NCBI GenBank assembly: GCA_017347445.1
Contig: AP021856.1
Span: 2,612,613-2,676,612 of the forward strand
DNA from: Candidatus Brocadia pituitae
GTDB taxonomy: Bacteria > Planctomycetota > Brocadiia > Brocadiales > Brocadiaceae
Length of the DNA: 64,000 nt
Direction of reading: 5' to 3'
Shown here in pieces: positions 32,431-43,100 of this stretch; within the stretch, counting starts at the first letter, position 1; every line of letters starts with the position of its first letter. Position numbers and translations under genes: made by a program. A model generated the notes under the pieces. That model searched no databases and was not told the origin of the DNA. It saw nothing but the letters and a program-made list of their open reading frames with translations.

Positions 32431-33737
32431 GGTTTAATAATCTCTCCTGTTTGTAAAGTGAGCAATCCGTTCCGCATATACCTGAATACATACAGGATAT
32501 AAAAACCAAGGTCAACTGCATTTATCACCAACAACATAAATGCCGGAGCAATTACACCGAAGAGCGGGATGAGGAAATAGCAACCAATAACCATTGTTAC
32601 TAACTTTACCGCATCGACAAATGCAACTACGTGTGGTTTATTGAGGGAATATAATGCTACATGGATAGCGCTACTAATCGTAAACATAAGATAGCTTATC
32701 ACCAGCACGTTAAAAATAGAAACGCAGTCAATGTACTTTAACCCAAAACAGAAAACAATAATGTTACGGGAAAAGAATATAAAAGGGATAAATATCAATG
32801 CCAGAAGAGTTGAAATCCTCAAGGCATCTTTTATATAATTTTCATATTGCGTTCCTTTTCTGAACTTTGACACCTTTGGCAGGAGTACAGATTGCAAAGA
32901 AGAAATCATTATAGGAAAAATATAACTAAGATTGAGTGCTAGACCAAAGAAACCCGCTGCCTTACTGTCTATAATTTTTGTAATCATAAAAAGACCAACG
33001 TAAGGGAGTAGTAATCTGCAGGTACCCCCTACGAATATCCATTTACTGTATGAAAGAAACCTGCCGATAATCCCCTTCATCACTCTCTTTTCACATCTCA
33101 ATATCACGAAAAACCATTTGAACCCGAACATAAGGCTGAGGAACGGAACGAATGTAAATATTGCGACAGCAACAAGAACATTCATCTGTAAAAAGAATAT
33201 CGAGCCTATTACTGCAAACAGTTTAGCACCATCAACGAAAAGCTGTACAGCAACAGACCACTTGAACAGTTGAAATACATGCAATGTGGATTTCAGATAA
33301 TTTAATAGAGAAACCGATAGGCCACCGAACGCTGCTAATTTGAGGAGTGGCGTTAGTGATGGTATCTGAAACACCTTTTCAGAGAGAAAATCTGCGGTAA
33401 GGAATATAATTCCAGCGAAGAAAGAACCCAGTACCGTAATGACAAAAAAAGAGGCCTTAAGGACATGGAATGCCTCTGCCTTCTTGTTCTCGCAAAGATA
33501 AGATGAGGCAATTGTTACCATAGCAGTATTCATACCAAGGCACGACAAATAAAAAGTTATGGGTATGATCGAGATTGCCACATTGAACAATCCAAAATCG
33601 CTTACGGTAAGTTTTCTGGAAATTATCAATACCGTCAGGAAACCCAGACCGGCAGCAAAAATATTTCCTGAGAAAACAAGGGTAAAATGTCTCATAAATT
33701 GAGACATTGCAAAATTGGTTATGCGTATGAAGTTCAT
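32415..33737 (-). CDS. Polysaccharide flippase (Wzx/MOP superfamily)
   Basis: 440-residue integral membrane protein with about 12 hydrophobic helices. It opens with the family-typical GNIFAAGLGFLTVLIISRKLTVSDFGLFN. MOP-superfamily proteins flip lipid-linked oligosaccharides or teichoic-type intermediates across the inner membrane. In this locus it would export repeat units built by the family-2 glycosyltransferases. It is second in a minus-strand pair after the radical SAM gene at 33805. No Wzy polymerase is obvious in the window. Confidence 0.87.
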   Translation of the reverse strand: MNFIRITNFAMSQFMRHFTLVFSGNIFAAGLGFLTVLIISRKLTVSDFGLFNVAISIIPITFYLSCLGMNTAMVTIASSYLCENKKAEAFHVLKASFFVITVLGSFFAGIIFLTADFLSEKVFQIPSLTPLLKLAAFGGLSVSLLNYLKSTLHVFQLFKWSVAVQLFVDGAKLFAVIGSIFFLQMNVLVAVAIFTFVPFLSLMFGFKWFFVILRCEKRVMKGIIGRFLSYSKWIFVGGTCRLLLPYVGLFMITKIIDSKAAGFFGLALNLSYIFPIMISSLQSVLLPKVSKFRKGTQYENYIKDALRISTLLALIFIPFIFFSRNIIVFCFGLKYIDCVSIFNVLVISYLMFTISSAIHVALYSLNKPHVVAFVDAVKLVTMVIGCYFLIPLFGVIAPAFMLLVINAVDLGFYILYVFRYMRNGLLTLQTGEIIKPQQGV

Positions 33738-33804
33738 TTAATGAATATGAATGCAAGCCTTCTGAATACTGAAACCTTTTTGTTAATCGAAGCACGTTTC
33801 ATTA

Positions 33805-34908
33805 TCAGAAGGACCCCGGGCAGGGGTGATACCAGAAGGCATGAGAGGCGAAATGGTCTACTTCGGCAAAATTAAGCACACAACTGGAACATGGCGAATC
33901 CACTAGTTGTTTTTTTATGAATTGTAACCTCAGTTTGTTGTACAACCGCCCAAACCATACACGACGAACCCCGTGATTATCTTCTGAGAATACATTGCCT
34001 AAAGAATAGTCGGCACTATGGAAATAACAGGGAACAACTGTTCCATCCCGGTAAACAACAGGATTGTTCCAAAATCTGCGACAGGAATTAGGGATTCGAA
34101 TTGCTTCTCCGCCTTGTTTGTATCGGGCGCGACGATATTCAGGATTCTCAGGAAGCAATGTTTCTATATCTGCACTCATATCAATATTCCACAGTGTCTT
34201 AAAAGTCAGCACATCGGCCCCGACTTCTTCTCCTAACTTTTTCATCTGATCAGCTTGATATTCGTTGTCCCGGGTCACTACCATCCGCAGGTTGATTATA
34301 GGAAATAAAGCATTTCGTTGTTGCTTTCGTTGTGTTAACCTCTTAAGCGCCGTCATAACACGGTTGAAATCACCATGACGGCGGTACTTTTCGTAGGTAC
34401 CAGCATCCAATCCGTCCAGGGAAAACATAAGAACGTCAAGTCCTGAATCAATAAGTTCATCCACGTCATGCTCATTTTCAAAGAAATGGCCGTTGGTGCT
34501 GGTAATGATCTTCATCCCCGTGTCTTTGGCGTAACGAATCATCTTGCAGAAATCCTTATTCATGAATGGCTCGCCCCATCCCCACAACTGAAGGAGAAGC
34601 GTGTAATCGCCAATTTCATCAATTAATCGCTTGAATTCATCAAATGACATGGAATCTCGCGGTCTGTTATCGGAAATAGTATAACAAATTGGACATCGCA
34701 AATTACATAAATTGGTAGGTTCAATTTGGAATAATGTCGGATATGCCAGGACAAACGGTAATTTCAACTTGCATGACGTTTCTGCGATAAACCAGTTGAT
34801 CAATCGTTTCCAACTAAGATCCTTGAAATAGAAGGGAATCTTGTCGAATTCAAGAACCAAGCGTCTGGTTCTGAAAACCCTGATTGTTTTTTTAAGTTCG
34901 GCCAACAT
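33805..34908 (-). CDS. Radical SAM/SPASM protein, family B copy 2
   Basis: 367 residues. CNLRCPIC gives C68, C72 and C75, with the downstream WGWGEPFMNK and TSTNGHFF. The C-terminus has CRRFWNNPVVYRDGTVVPCYF and CSSCVLNF, a SPASM-type auxiliary region. It is similar to the 29396 and 35249 products (N-terminal ~60-residue lead, FDKIP/FDGIP and WGEP blocks). It is divergently transcribed from the gene at 35249 across a 340-nt region, and is followed on its own strand by the flippase 67 nt later. Confidence 0.82.
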   Translation of the reverse strand: MLAELKKTIRVFRTRRLVLEFDKIPFYFKDLSWKRLINWFIAETSCKLKLPFVLAYPTLFQIEPTNLCNLRCPICYTISDNRPRDSMSFDEFKRLIDEIGDYTLLLQLWGWGEPFMNKDFCKMIRYAKDTGMKIITSTNGHFFENEHDVDELIDSGLDVLMFSLDGLDAGTYEKYRRHGDFNRVMTALKRLTQRKQQRNALFPIINLRMVVTRDNEYQADQMKKLGEEVGADVLTFKTLWNIDMSADIETLLPENPEYRRARYKQGGEAIRIPNSCRRFWNNPVVYRDGTVVPCYFHSADYSLGNVFSEDNHGVRRVWFGRLYNKLRLQFIKKQLVDSPCSSCVLNFAEVDHFASHAFWYHPCPGSF

Positions 34909-34944
34909 TGCTCATCTTTCAGGCGTAACAGTATGCTTAAGTTT

Positions 34945-34961
34945 AACCATAATCTATGGTT
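34945..34961. promoter_or_regulatory. Dyad symmetry, possible operator
   Basis: Perfect inverted repeat AACCATA-ATC-TATGGTT lying 36 nt before the start of the minus-strand radical SAM gene. A TTGACA-like hexamer on the same strand is at 34977-34982 (reads TGTCAA on the plus strand), but no well-spaced -10 box was found. The position fits an operator or a leader hairpin. Confidence 0.35.
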
Positions 34962-35160
34962 TTTGATGACTCTATCTGTCAATTAAGATGTGGTACATCC
35001 CCTCCTGAAATCAAATGATAAAAAAGCCGCTGCAGAGAAATCATTAAAGCCAAAAATGAGTATAATTGCAATATTTTAATTCTATGCACATTGACTTGTA
35101 TGCCGGGATGTGTAAATGCAGCAATTTTTTTGGTCCGGGAGAATTTATCTAATTTTCAAT

Positions 35161-35189
35161 TTGACTACGTAGTTGTATTGTTTTAAATT
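35161..35189 (+). promoter_or_regulatory. Putative sigma-70 promoter for the radical SAM gene at 35249
   Basis: TTGACT (35161-35166), 17-nt spacer, TAAATT (35184-35189). Spacing and hexamers are identical to the pheA promoter candidate. A 10-bp palindrome ACTACGTAGT (35164-35173) overlaps the -35 box and the spacer and could be an operator. Confidence 0.5.
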
Positions 35190-35248
35190 GTGCTGAATGA
35201 AAATCCGTATTTTATGATTATTCAAAGATTTAACACAAAAGTAATTTC

Positions 35249-36388
35249 ATGAGAAATAAAGAACGCTGGAAGTCCTTGGTAAAATCACCAGAAACAATAT
35301 GGAATCTGCTTTTTTTAGGAAAGTACAATTTTTATTTTGATTTTATGCCTGCTGAATTAAAAAGGATGTCTTTGAAAAAACAAATTAATTTGATAATGTT
35401 TGGATTAAATCTCATTCACAGGCGTATTCATCCCTGGAGCTGGCCCATCCATATGCAAGTAGAAATTACGAATTACTGTAATTTAAAATGCCCGATATGC
35501 CCGACAGGAAATAAAACCCTTAACCGTCCTCCTATGAACATTGACATTTGTCTTTTCGAGAGTCTGATGGATGAAGTAGGACCATACCTTTTAACATTGG
35601 CTCTCTATGCATGGGGAGAACCGCTTTTGCATCCGCAATTATCCGAAATACTTAAGATAACAAGCAAGCATAACATTGTTACCCTTCTTTCAACAAATGG
35701 ACAGAATCTCGAAGACAATCGAGTTTTAGAGGCGCTTATACATTATCCCACCACATATTTGATCGTGGCTATGGACGGGTTGACAGATAAAACCAATTCT
35801 CTTTTTCGAAGGGGAGCAAAACTCGAACATATCCTCGGTGGTGTTAAAAAGTTAGCTGAAATGAAGAGAAAAAAAGGATCTGCATTACCTATTATACATA
35901 TGAGATATATCATTATGAAACACAACCAGCACGAATACCCTTTTATAAAAGAGTTTGCAGAAGATAATATGTTTGATTTTCTTTCAATTCGTACCTTATC
36001 ACCGATAGACTCTCCAGAAATACCCTATATGGAGTTTGTACCAAATACAAAAGAATTTAGTGCCTATACTTATAAAAATGACAAAAGATTAAAGCTAAAC
36101 AATTTTATCTGCATGCATGCCTTTAACTATCCTACCGTTTTTTCTAATGGATGCGTTGTTTCATGCGAGCAGGATTTTAATGCGCAACAACCATATGGCA
36201 TGATTTCAAGAAATGTTTCGTTTAAGGATATCTGGTTTAGCAAAAGAGCTGCCACGATACGAAAAACGATCCGCGACACCCCTTCGAACTACACCTTCTG
36301 CCTCAATTGTCCTTTCGCAGACAGACCGATCAGTTCATGTAGTATCGAGGCATATGATTTGCGCAATATTCACAACCATACGTTATAG
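35249..36388 (+). CDS. Radical SAM/SPASM protein, family B copy 3
   Basis: 379 residues. CNLKCPIC (C77, C81, C84), WGEPLLHP, LSTNGQNL, and a C-terminal auxiliary region with CMHAFNYPTVFSNGCVVSC and CLNCPF. It is closest to the 29396 product, including the HPWSWPIHMQVEITNYC lead-in and the IIMKHNQHEYP segment. It is followed by a type-B glycosyltransferase, so the pair repeats the arrangement at 29396/30577. This suggests duplication of a two-gene cassette. Expression probably starts at the promoter candidate 60-90 nt upstream. Confidence 0.82.
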   Translation: MRNKERWKSLVKSPETIWNLLFLGKYNFYFDFMPAELKRMSLKKQINLIMFGLNLIHRRIHPWSWPIHMQVEITNYCNLKCPICPTGNKTLNRPPMNIDICLFESLMDEVGPYLLTLALYAWGEPLLHPQLSEILKITSKHNIVTLLSTNGQNLEDNRVLEALIHYPTTYLIVAMDGLTDKTNSLFRRGAKLEHILGGVKKLAEMKRKKGSALPIIHMRYIIMKHNQHEYPFIKEFAEDNMFDFLSIRTLSPIDSPEIPYMEFVPNTKEFSAYTYKNDKRLKLNNFICMHAFNYPTVFSNGCVVSCEQDFNAQQPYGMISRNVSFKDIWFSKRAATIRKTIRDTPSNYTFCLNCPFADRPISSCSIEAYDLRNIHNHTL

Positions 36389-36460
36389 CAGACAAAATAC
36401 CCTTGAGAGAAACTAACTTTTGATCACCAATCACACCTCTATTATACTTTTTGTCTTAAA

Positions 36461-37351
36461 ATGAGAGAAATCATGGTTTCGGTAATCATACCGTCCTTTA
36501 ATTCACAACACACGATAGAAAAATGCCTCTATGCCCTGGTAAATCAGAAATGCCAACACAATTATGAAATTATCGTGGTAGATAGTTCTCAGGATAATAC
36601 ATCAAAGATCATACTCCAAAAATTTCCTGATATAGCTTATTATTCTTTCTTTGAACGAAAATATCCGGGAGAGGCAAGAAATTTCGGGACAACAAAGGCT
36701 AACGGTCAAATATTTGCCTTTACCGATTCTGACTGTATCGTAGAGCAGGATTGGATTGAGAAAATTATCGAAGCACATAAAAATCCATCACCTTTGATAG
36801 GAGGAATAATAGATAATGGGAATCCCGAAAGCTATGTTGGATGGGGACACTATTTTAGTGAGTTTAGTCAATGGATGCCAAAAACTACCCCTGATCACAT
36901 TGAAGAGATCCCGGCAGGTTGTTTATCCGTCAAAAGATGGGCATTTGAAAAATACGGACCATTTCCAGCGGGAACCTATTCGGAAGACACCTTATTTAAC
37001 TGGAGATTGAGGGAAAGCCAAGAGCAACTACTCTTTATTCCTGGTATAAAAGTTCGCCATATTAATCAGACAAATTTTTTTAAATTACTTAAGAAACAAG
37101 CAATACATGGGAAATTTTTTGCTATCGTCAGAACATCTACAAAAAAACTTTCTCTATTCCGGAGAAGCATTTTTATACTATTTGCACCGCTATTACCTTT
37201 TGTTTTATTCTACAGGATTTGCATGCGAATGATTCAAAACAAAACTTATGTCAGGCAGTTCATTATGGCTTCTCCAATGGTATTTTTCTTATTAATAAGT
37301 TGGTCTTGGGGAGAATTTTGCGGATATTTATCAAAGACCAGACGATTTTGA
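36461..37351 (+). CDS. Family-2 glycosyltransferase, type B copy 2
   Basis: 296 residues, paralogue of the 30577 gene. VSVIIPSFNSQHTIEKCL, IIVVDSSQDNTS, EARNFGTT and FTDSDCIV with an intact DxD, then FSEFSQWMP, AGCLSVKRWAFEKYGPF, TYSEDTLFNWRL, and C-terminal hydrophobic helices. Start ATG 36461; a second in-frame ATG four codons later is possible. The 72-nt gap from the radical SAM gene suggests one transcript. Confidence 0.85.
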   Translation: MREIMVSVIIPSFNSQHTIEKCLYALVNQKCQHNYEIIVVDSSQDNTSKIILQKFPDIAYYSFFERKYPGEARNFGTTKANGQIFAFTDSDCIVEQDWIEKIIEAHKNPSPLIGGIIDNGNPESYVGWGHYFSEFSQWMPKTTPDHIEEIPAGCLSVKRWAFEKYGPFPAGTYSEDTLFNWRLRESQEQLLFIPGIKVRHINQTNFFKLLKKQAIHGKFFAIVRTSTKKLSLFRRSIFILFAPLLPFVLFYRICMRMIQNKTYVRQFIMASPMVFFLLISWSWGEFCGYLSKTRRF

Positions 37352-37433
37352 AAAATAGCGCCTTTAGCCTTAAATTTCTTTACCTATTTGAATAGAATAA
37401 ATCTTGTATAACAGAAAAGAAGTTACATATCAC

Positions 37434-38993
37434 ATGTTGAAGGCTTTTATTCCTTTTGGAAATCAATTAACCCAGATACTCCGTCTAAAAAGCTTACCCT
37501 TTATCATCATCGGAGTTGGAATCGCAGTACGTTTTTGTCAATATGTATTTGCTAAGTCTCTCTGGCTGGATGAATCTTTACTTGCATTGAATATTGTAAA
37601 CAAATCATTCCCAGAATTCCTAAAACCCTTAGATTACCATCAAGTTGCACCTGTTGGATTTCTTTTCATTGAAAAACTCTTTGTTCAATTATTGGGCAAT
37701 AATGAATATGCATTAAGGCTTTTTCCTTTTATTTGTGGCACAATTTCCCTGTTTCTTTTCTTTAAGATTGCAAAACATCTTCTGGAAAATGAAGCATTTC
37801 TCATTGCATTAACCCTATTTTCATGCTCAGGGTACTTAATTAATTATTCTGCTGAGGCCAAACAGTATTCTACCGATGTCACAATCATTTTATTTTTATA
37901 TGCAACTACCGTACATTTTCAATCGAAAAGATTAAAAATCAACCATATTGCTTCATTTGGCATCATTGGGGCAATAACAATTTGGTTTTCACATCCATCT
38001 GCATTTGTATTAGCAGGTATCGGAATTTGTTTATCACTGTTTTCTATAAAAAGAAAGGATTGGAGAAGGATAAGTCAACTTTCAATTGTCTATATAATTT
38101 GGTTATTCAGTTTTGCAGCTTTTTATATGATCACCTTTCATGATTTTCAAAATACTACATCAACTGGAAATATAGAGACTATGCAAAACGCTTGGACCGG
38201 ATGCTTTACTCCTTTTCCACCAACGTCTTTGTCCGATATCAGATGGTTTGTCAGGACATTCTTTTCTATTTTTAAAAATCCCATCGGCCTTCATTATGTG
38301 GGAATTGCAGTTTTAACGTTTATCATAGGCTGCACATCTCTGTTTTCAAAGAACAGACGGTGGTTTTTCCTTTTGCTATCTCCGGTATTAATTACTTTGA
38401 TTGTGTCAGGATTTCACCTGTACCCCTTCGGATACAGACTGTTATTATTTATTGTCCCTTTGGTACTCCTTTTTATTGCGGAAGGCGCAGAAAGTATTGT
38501 AAACAAAACCAAAGATAGCTTCCCCATGATAGGAATTATACTTCTCTGTTTATTGCTTGCTCAACCAATACTTAAAGCAGCTTATAATCTAATGACCAAA
38601 AATATATATAGGGTAAGACCGATTGAAGACATAAAACCTGTTATGAACTATCTTAAAAAAGAGAAACACGAAGAGGATATTATGTACCTCTATCATGGAT
38701 CAGACATTGCATTTCAATATTATGCAAAGCAATGTGGATTTGATGATGATGACTATATAATAGGGATAAGATCAAGAGAAACCCTGCAAAATTACACAAA
38801 AGATCTAGATAAACTGCGTGGAAACAAGAGGGTTTGGTTGTTATTCACGCATGTTACTAAGTCCGCAGGGGTTGATGAAGAAAAGTTTTTCATCTATTAC
38901 CTCGATAGTATTGGGAAGAGAATTAATCATTTCAAAAGTGAAGGAGCAGCAATTTATCTTTACGATCTGAGCGGAATTGAATTTGAACGATAA
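37434..38993 (+). CDS. GT39/ArnT-like membrane glycosyltransferase
   Basis: 519 residues from ATG 37434; an in-frame TTG at 37404 lacks support. Around ten membrane helices, with the GT-C signature near the N-terminus: SLWLDESLLALNIVNKSF, then DYHQVAPVGFLFIEKL. The acidic LDE loop is where protein-mannosyl and ArnT-type transferases use a polyprenyl-phosphate sugar donor. A periplasmic C-terminal domain (~400-519) follows. It would add a sugar on the periplasmic side of the membrane, from a lipid-linked donor to glycan, lipid or protein. It is last in the plus-strand run, so it may decorate the exported product. Confidence 0.75.
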   Translation: MLKAFIPFGNQLTQILRLKSLPFIIIGVGIAVRFCQYVFAKSLWLDESLLALNIVNKSFPEFLKPLDYHQVAPVGFLFIEKLFVQLLGNNEYALRLFPFICGTISLFLFFKIAKHLLENEAFLIALTLFSCSGYLINYSAEAKQYSTDVTIILFLYATTVHFQSKRLKINHIASFGIIGAITIWFSHPSAFVLAGIGICLSLFSIKRKDWRRISQLSIVYIIWLFSFAAFYMITFHDFQNTTSTGNIETMQNAWTGCFTPFPPTSLSDIRWFVRTFFSIFKNPIGLHYVGIAVLTFIIGCTSLFSKNRRWFFLLLSPVLITLIVSGFHLYPFGYRLLLFIVPLVLLFIAEGAESIVNKTKDSFPMIGIILLCLLLAQPILKAAYNLMTKNIYRVRPIEDIKPVMNYLKKEKHEEDIMYLYHGSDIAFQYYAKQCGFDDDDYIIGIRSRETLQNYTKDLDKLRGNKRVWLLFTHVTKSAGVDEEKFFIYYLDSIGKRINHFKSEGAAIYLYDLSGIEFER

Positions 38994-39047
38994 CAATCCA
39001 GAATCAAGCAAAGCAAGGCCTAATTCATGCCGTTGTCCTTGCATCAG

Positions 39048-40163
39048 TTACGGTCTTTTCAAAATGCCCCTTTCAAATGCAAGGGGGAAAAAGGCCAGGC
39101 TTTGCCCATAGTAATTTTGCGACAGAGATTTCTCGCCCAGTTTATTCTTCAGCGTTGCCTTTACGCCGTCCGCCTTGATGTTTAATGCCTGTGCGGCAAA
39201 ACAGGCCATTGCGTCTGCCGGCAAACTGCTATATTCCACGGCAGGACTTCCGTCATAAGAATACACGGCCTTTATTTCTTTAAAATCTGCACTTGTACTT
39301 TGTAAGGCCTGATATATTTTCTCCAGCGCTTTATGCGCATCCGTAGTCTTATTCCACAGGATATCCATCCCTATCCGCAACGGCAACCGCACCGCCTCCC
39401 ATCCGTAATCAGTTGATCTGCCTTCAGCCTTTAAAATATTTCCCTGCGCATCTATGACACACCAGTCTGGCAGTAAACCACATCCGGTTACCATATCTAT
39501 ACGAATACCCGCCTGGCTAAAAAGCCAATAGCCAGCCTCAATTACCTGCAACCACTGATTATCCCGTGTGGTTTCATAAAAGAAGCGGAATGCCGCGGGG
39601 CTGTAATACGAAGGATTTTGCATGAGGCATCCATCCTTTTCCCTGCCCCATAGTCCCGGCAGGAGAAAAAGACGATTTTCAAATCCCCGTGCTGTCTCAA
39701 GCCTCATGATATCGTTGATTACCTGGACGGCTTTTTCACGATATGCAGACCCCTTCCATTGATGTGATGCCAGTAACAAGGCAAAGGCATAATCACCATC
39801 GGCATCTGATGCTGTCATCCAGTCGTTTACCCCGCCGCCCTTCCAATGCCACGCCAGGAGATGATCCCCGTGTTTGCTGCCTCTGCTCAGATGTTCTTCG
39901 GTCCACCGGAAGATAAGATCAAATGTCTCTTTGTCCCTCATAAAGGCAGCGAATATCATCGCGTAGGCTTGCCCTTCACTTACCGTATCGTATTCGTGTT
40001 CGGGCCGTTGAACGCGTCCGTCAGGAAGAATAAAGTTGTTTTTGTAGGATTTCCACCATGTTTCCAATAGTTTTTCAGGGGATATTTTCATATCGGAGCA
40101 CCCACTGGCGAATAAACAGATGAGGCCTATTGCAAAGGAAATTTTTTTAACCTGCGATACCAT
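39048..40163 (-). CDS. Glycoside hydrolase family 8 enzyme (BcsZ-like), probable lipoprotein
   Basis: 371 residues. N-terminal signal with a lipobox-like FASGC, so it is probably anchored in the membrane. The GH8 fold is seen in TVSEGQAYAMI (the Glu is the expected catalytic acid), WHWKGGGVNDWMTASDADGDYAFALLLAS (near match to the family signature, with Tyr instead of Ile/Met), and the (alpha/alpha)6 toroid pattern. Family activities are endo-beta-1,4-glucanase, chitosanase and xylanase. BcsZ in cellulose operons trims exported glucan. It lies 28 nt after the TPR/barrel exporter gene in the same transcript. No cellulose synthase (bcsA) is adjacent. Confidence 0.85.
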   Translation of the reverse strand: MVSQVKKISFAIGLICLFASGCSDMKISPEKLLETWWKSYKNNFILPDGRVQRPEHEYDTVSEGQAYAMIFAAFMRDKETFDLIFRWTEEHLSRGSKHGDHLLAWHWKGGGVNDWMTASDADGDYAFALLLASHQWKGSAYREKAVQVINDIMRLETARGFENRLFLLPGLWGREKDGCLMQNPSYYSPAAFRFFYETTRDNQWLQVIEAGYWLFSQAGIRIDMVTGCGLLPDWCVIDAQGNILKAEGRSTDYGWEAVRLPLRIGMDILWNKTTDAHKALEKIYQALQSTSADFKEIKAVYSYDGSPAVEYSSLPADAMACFAAQALNIKADGVKATLKNKLGEKSLSQNYYGQSLAFFPLAFERGILKRP

Positions 40164-40191
40164 GGAAATTCACGTTTCGGCAAAGTTCCCG

Positions 40192-43100
40192 TTAGAAACG
40201 AATATTACAGAAAATTCCGGCCTGTTCTTCCTCGAAGACCTTTGACTGTACGGGTCTTATTTCAAATCCGAGATTCCACCGTCTCTGGTCATCCCATCCA
40301 AATTCAAATCTTGGCTCAATATAATCGACGCTATCTGAATCGATGCTTTCTCGTAAGGCAAGCTCATAAAAAAGTTTTGGGGCGCCGCTGAAATGCTCCT
40401 TTCCCAGATAATGCCTCCAGACAACCCCCCCGGTATATTTCCGGTAATCATGAGGAGACCAATATTCATCTCGCCGTGCATGGACATCATAGCCATAGGT
40501 TTCCACGACAAACTTCAGGATTTTCGGATACAACGAGAGTTTATAGCCAATGGCTGTATGGTCCTCGGTGCCGTTATTATTGTCATCGTACCAATGCTTT
40601 TTTACTTGACTCGAAATATCGATGCGCTGAGATATATCCCAGGTAAAACGTCCGCCGGTATAGTAACGTCCCCTGCTGTTCTCCAGGGTATTAAAATTTT
40701 GCAGCACGTCTTCCCTGCCGCCAAATACCGTAACATCAAACCTGTCATAAAACCGATAGGCGCCACCAGCTTCAAACTGTCCCGTTTCGTGTCGGTTTTC
40801 GGAGTAGGTGGATAACTCTCCGTCCACGTAGGTTGTTATTCCCTGCTCAAAATATTTATTTAACTGTAAGGTAAGATGTTCCGCGACCGAACCGCTGTGT
40901 TCCGTAAAATTAAACACCGTATTTCCCAGACCCACAGACAGGTCCATTGCCTCAGAAAGTCTCACAGGGGCATATGCAGCATCTGTTCTGAACATCATGA
41001 TCTCATAATTTCCAAAATCATCACCACTACCTTTCTGGTGGATATATGATTGCTTCAGTCTTACTGATTGTTTGCGTCTCCACTGCTCTGATTCTTTGGC
41101 AAATTGCGCACGGTTGTGTTCCGGCGCATAGATCAGTAATTTCTGATATGTATCTTCTGCCAGAGTACTGAGATTAAGCAGAGAGTACATCTGCCCAAAA
41201 TCAAAGAGTATTTCACTGTCTTCAGGGTGCCGTTCTGCCAATTCGCGGTAAAACGATATGGCGGTCCTTTTTCTGCCCAGCCAGTTATTCCTTTTTGCCT
41301 TCCACTCCCAGAGAATTTCGTAATCTTCAGGGTAGTCTTCACAAAGCTTTTGGTATGCTTGATTTGCCTCGCGCGAACGCAATGCCCACCCATATACCCG
41401 GGCGACTTCACGGCGCCGGGCAAAATCCGACGGCCTTTCTTTGAGGTACGCATCGTACCACCTCATAGATTCCTCGTATTTGTGCCTCCAGGCATTGACC
41501 TGAGCCAGCCATCGTATGTATCTCACATCCGTGGGGTCGTTTTCCTGAAGCATCAGAAATTGCTCACAAGCCAGGTCATAATCGTTGTGTATAGCCAGTA
41601 ATTTTGCATACTGATACCGGAGTCCTGAATCACCCGGGAATTGGTCTACCGCCTGTCGCAACCACTCCTTCGCAAATTCATAATTTTGACTTTGTCTGCC
41701 CCGGCCGAAATATCCAATCCTTTCTAAAATTGTCTGAAATAGGGCAAGGTTTCCCGGTTGATTTGAAAGGTATTGCTTTACGATCCCATCCGCAATTGCA
41801 CGATCGCCGGACTGAACGTTTGCAATTGCCACGATTGCTTTGGTAGAGGTCTTTTGTGAAATGTCCTCTGGAAATAGTGATAGTCCAACCAAAAGTTCTT
41901 CTTTACTCTTTTTCAACGTAACCAGCGCTTCAAAGTAACGGGTGGTTTCTTTTTCCGGCAAACCGGGTAATGGGATCTGATGAAATATGTTGTTTGCTTC
42001 CTCCGGATTATTCATGCCCAGAAAACATTCTACCATACCCAGTTTATAAAGCGGGTCTTTCTTCTCTTTTTCCAGTTCCGTGTAGAGCACCAGTGATTGC
42101 TGATAATTACCGGCCTTATACTCAGCCTTTGCCCGTTGGGCACTCACTTCCGGATTATTGTGCATAGCCACATCATCAGCAATTTTCCAGGCGGAAAGCG
42201 GCACGGTATCGAGGAGTTGAGGTCTCACCATCCCAGTTTCTGCGGTAAATCCTGCCAATACCTTGCCTAATACCTGAATTGCCTTCTCATATGCTTCTAA
42301 TTGTCTCCCGGCAGCCCGTAACAAAACGGTAAGAATTGACGGGACAGGATCCTTGCTATCGATTCTTGCTAATAATTCAATTTCTGTACCGGCTTCTTTA
42401 TACCGACCTATGCGTATTTGGGAAAGGATACGCAGCGTTAAGACCTTGGCCTTATCGGTCATCTCCTCATGAGAAAGCTTCTGTAAAAGTGACGAGGATT
42501 TTTCAAGAAGTGTCCCGTCTTTCTCCAGTGCAAAGCAGCATTCCAATTCAAGCATTTGCAAACGTAGTCCGGTTTCTTTGTCCCCTTCCAGCGTGTGAAT
42601 TATTACCAAGGCATCATCATATCGCCCTGCCAAAGTTAAGATTTCTGCTTTTGCGGCTTCAAGAATTGGTTTTGATTGAGGAGAAACAGGATATTTATCC
42701 AGGATTTCAAATCCCTTCGCGGGCATTTCCTGGTAGGTATAGAGAATAGCCAATTTCGCCAGCAGGTGCACGTCAGGAATGAATTTGCCGTCAGACACAA
42801 TTTTTTCGAGGGTATCCAATGCAGCAGCCAGTTTTCTCTGTGAAAGGAGTTTATCTACGATCATCAATGCAGAGGCACACCAGGTATCGGATCCTCTGCC
42901 GATAGTTTTCCAGACCTCAATTGCCTTCTCCTGTTCCCCCACCGATAAGTGCGCATTGACTAACAGAGCACGGGTATCATCGTTCATTTCAATTTTATCT
43001 TTTCCCGTTTGTACGGTCTCTAACAGTAGAGGCCACTGCTTTGCCCAGGATAACACCTTAATCAGTTGAGACCATAGTTCACGATTATCCGGAGACTGAT

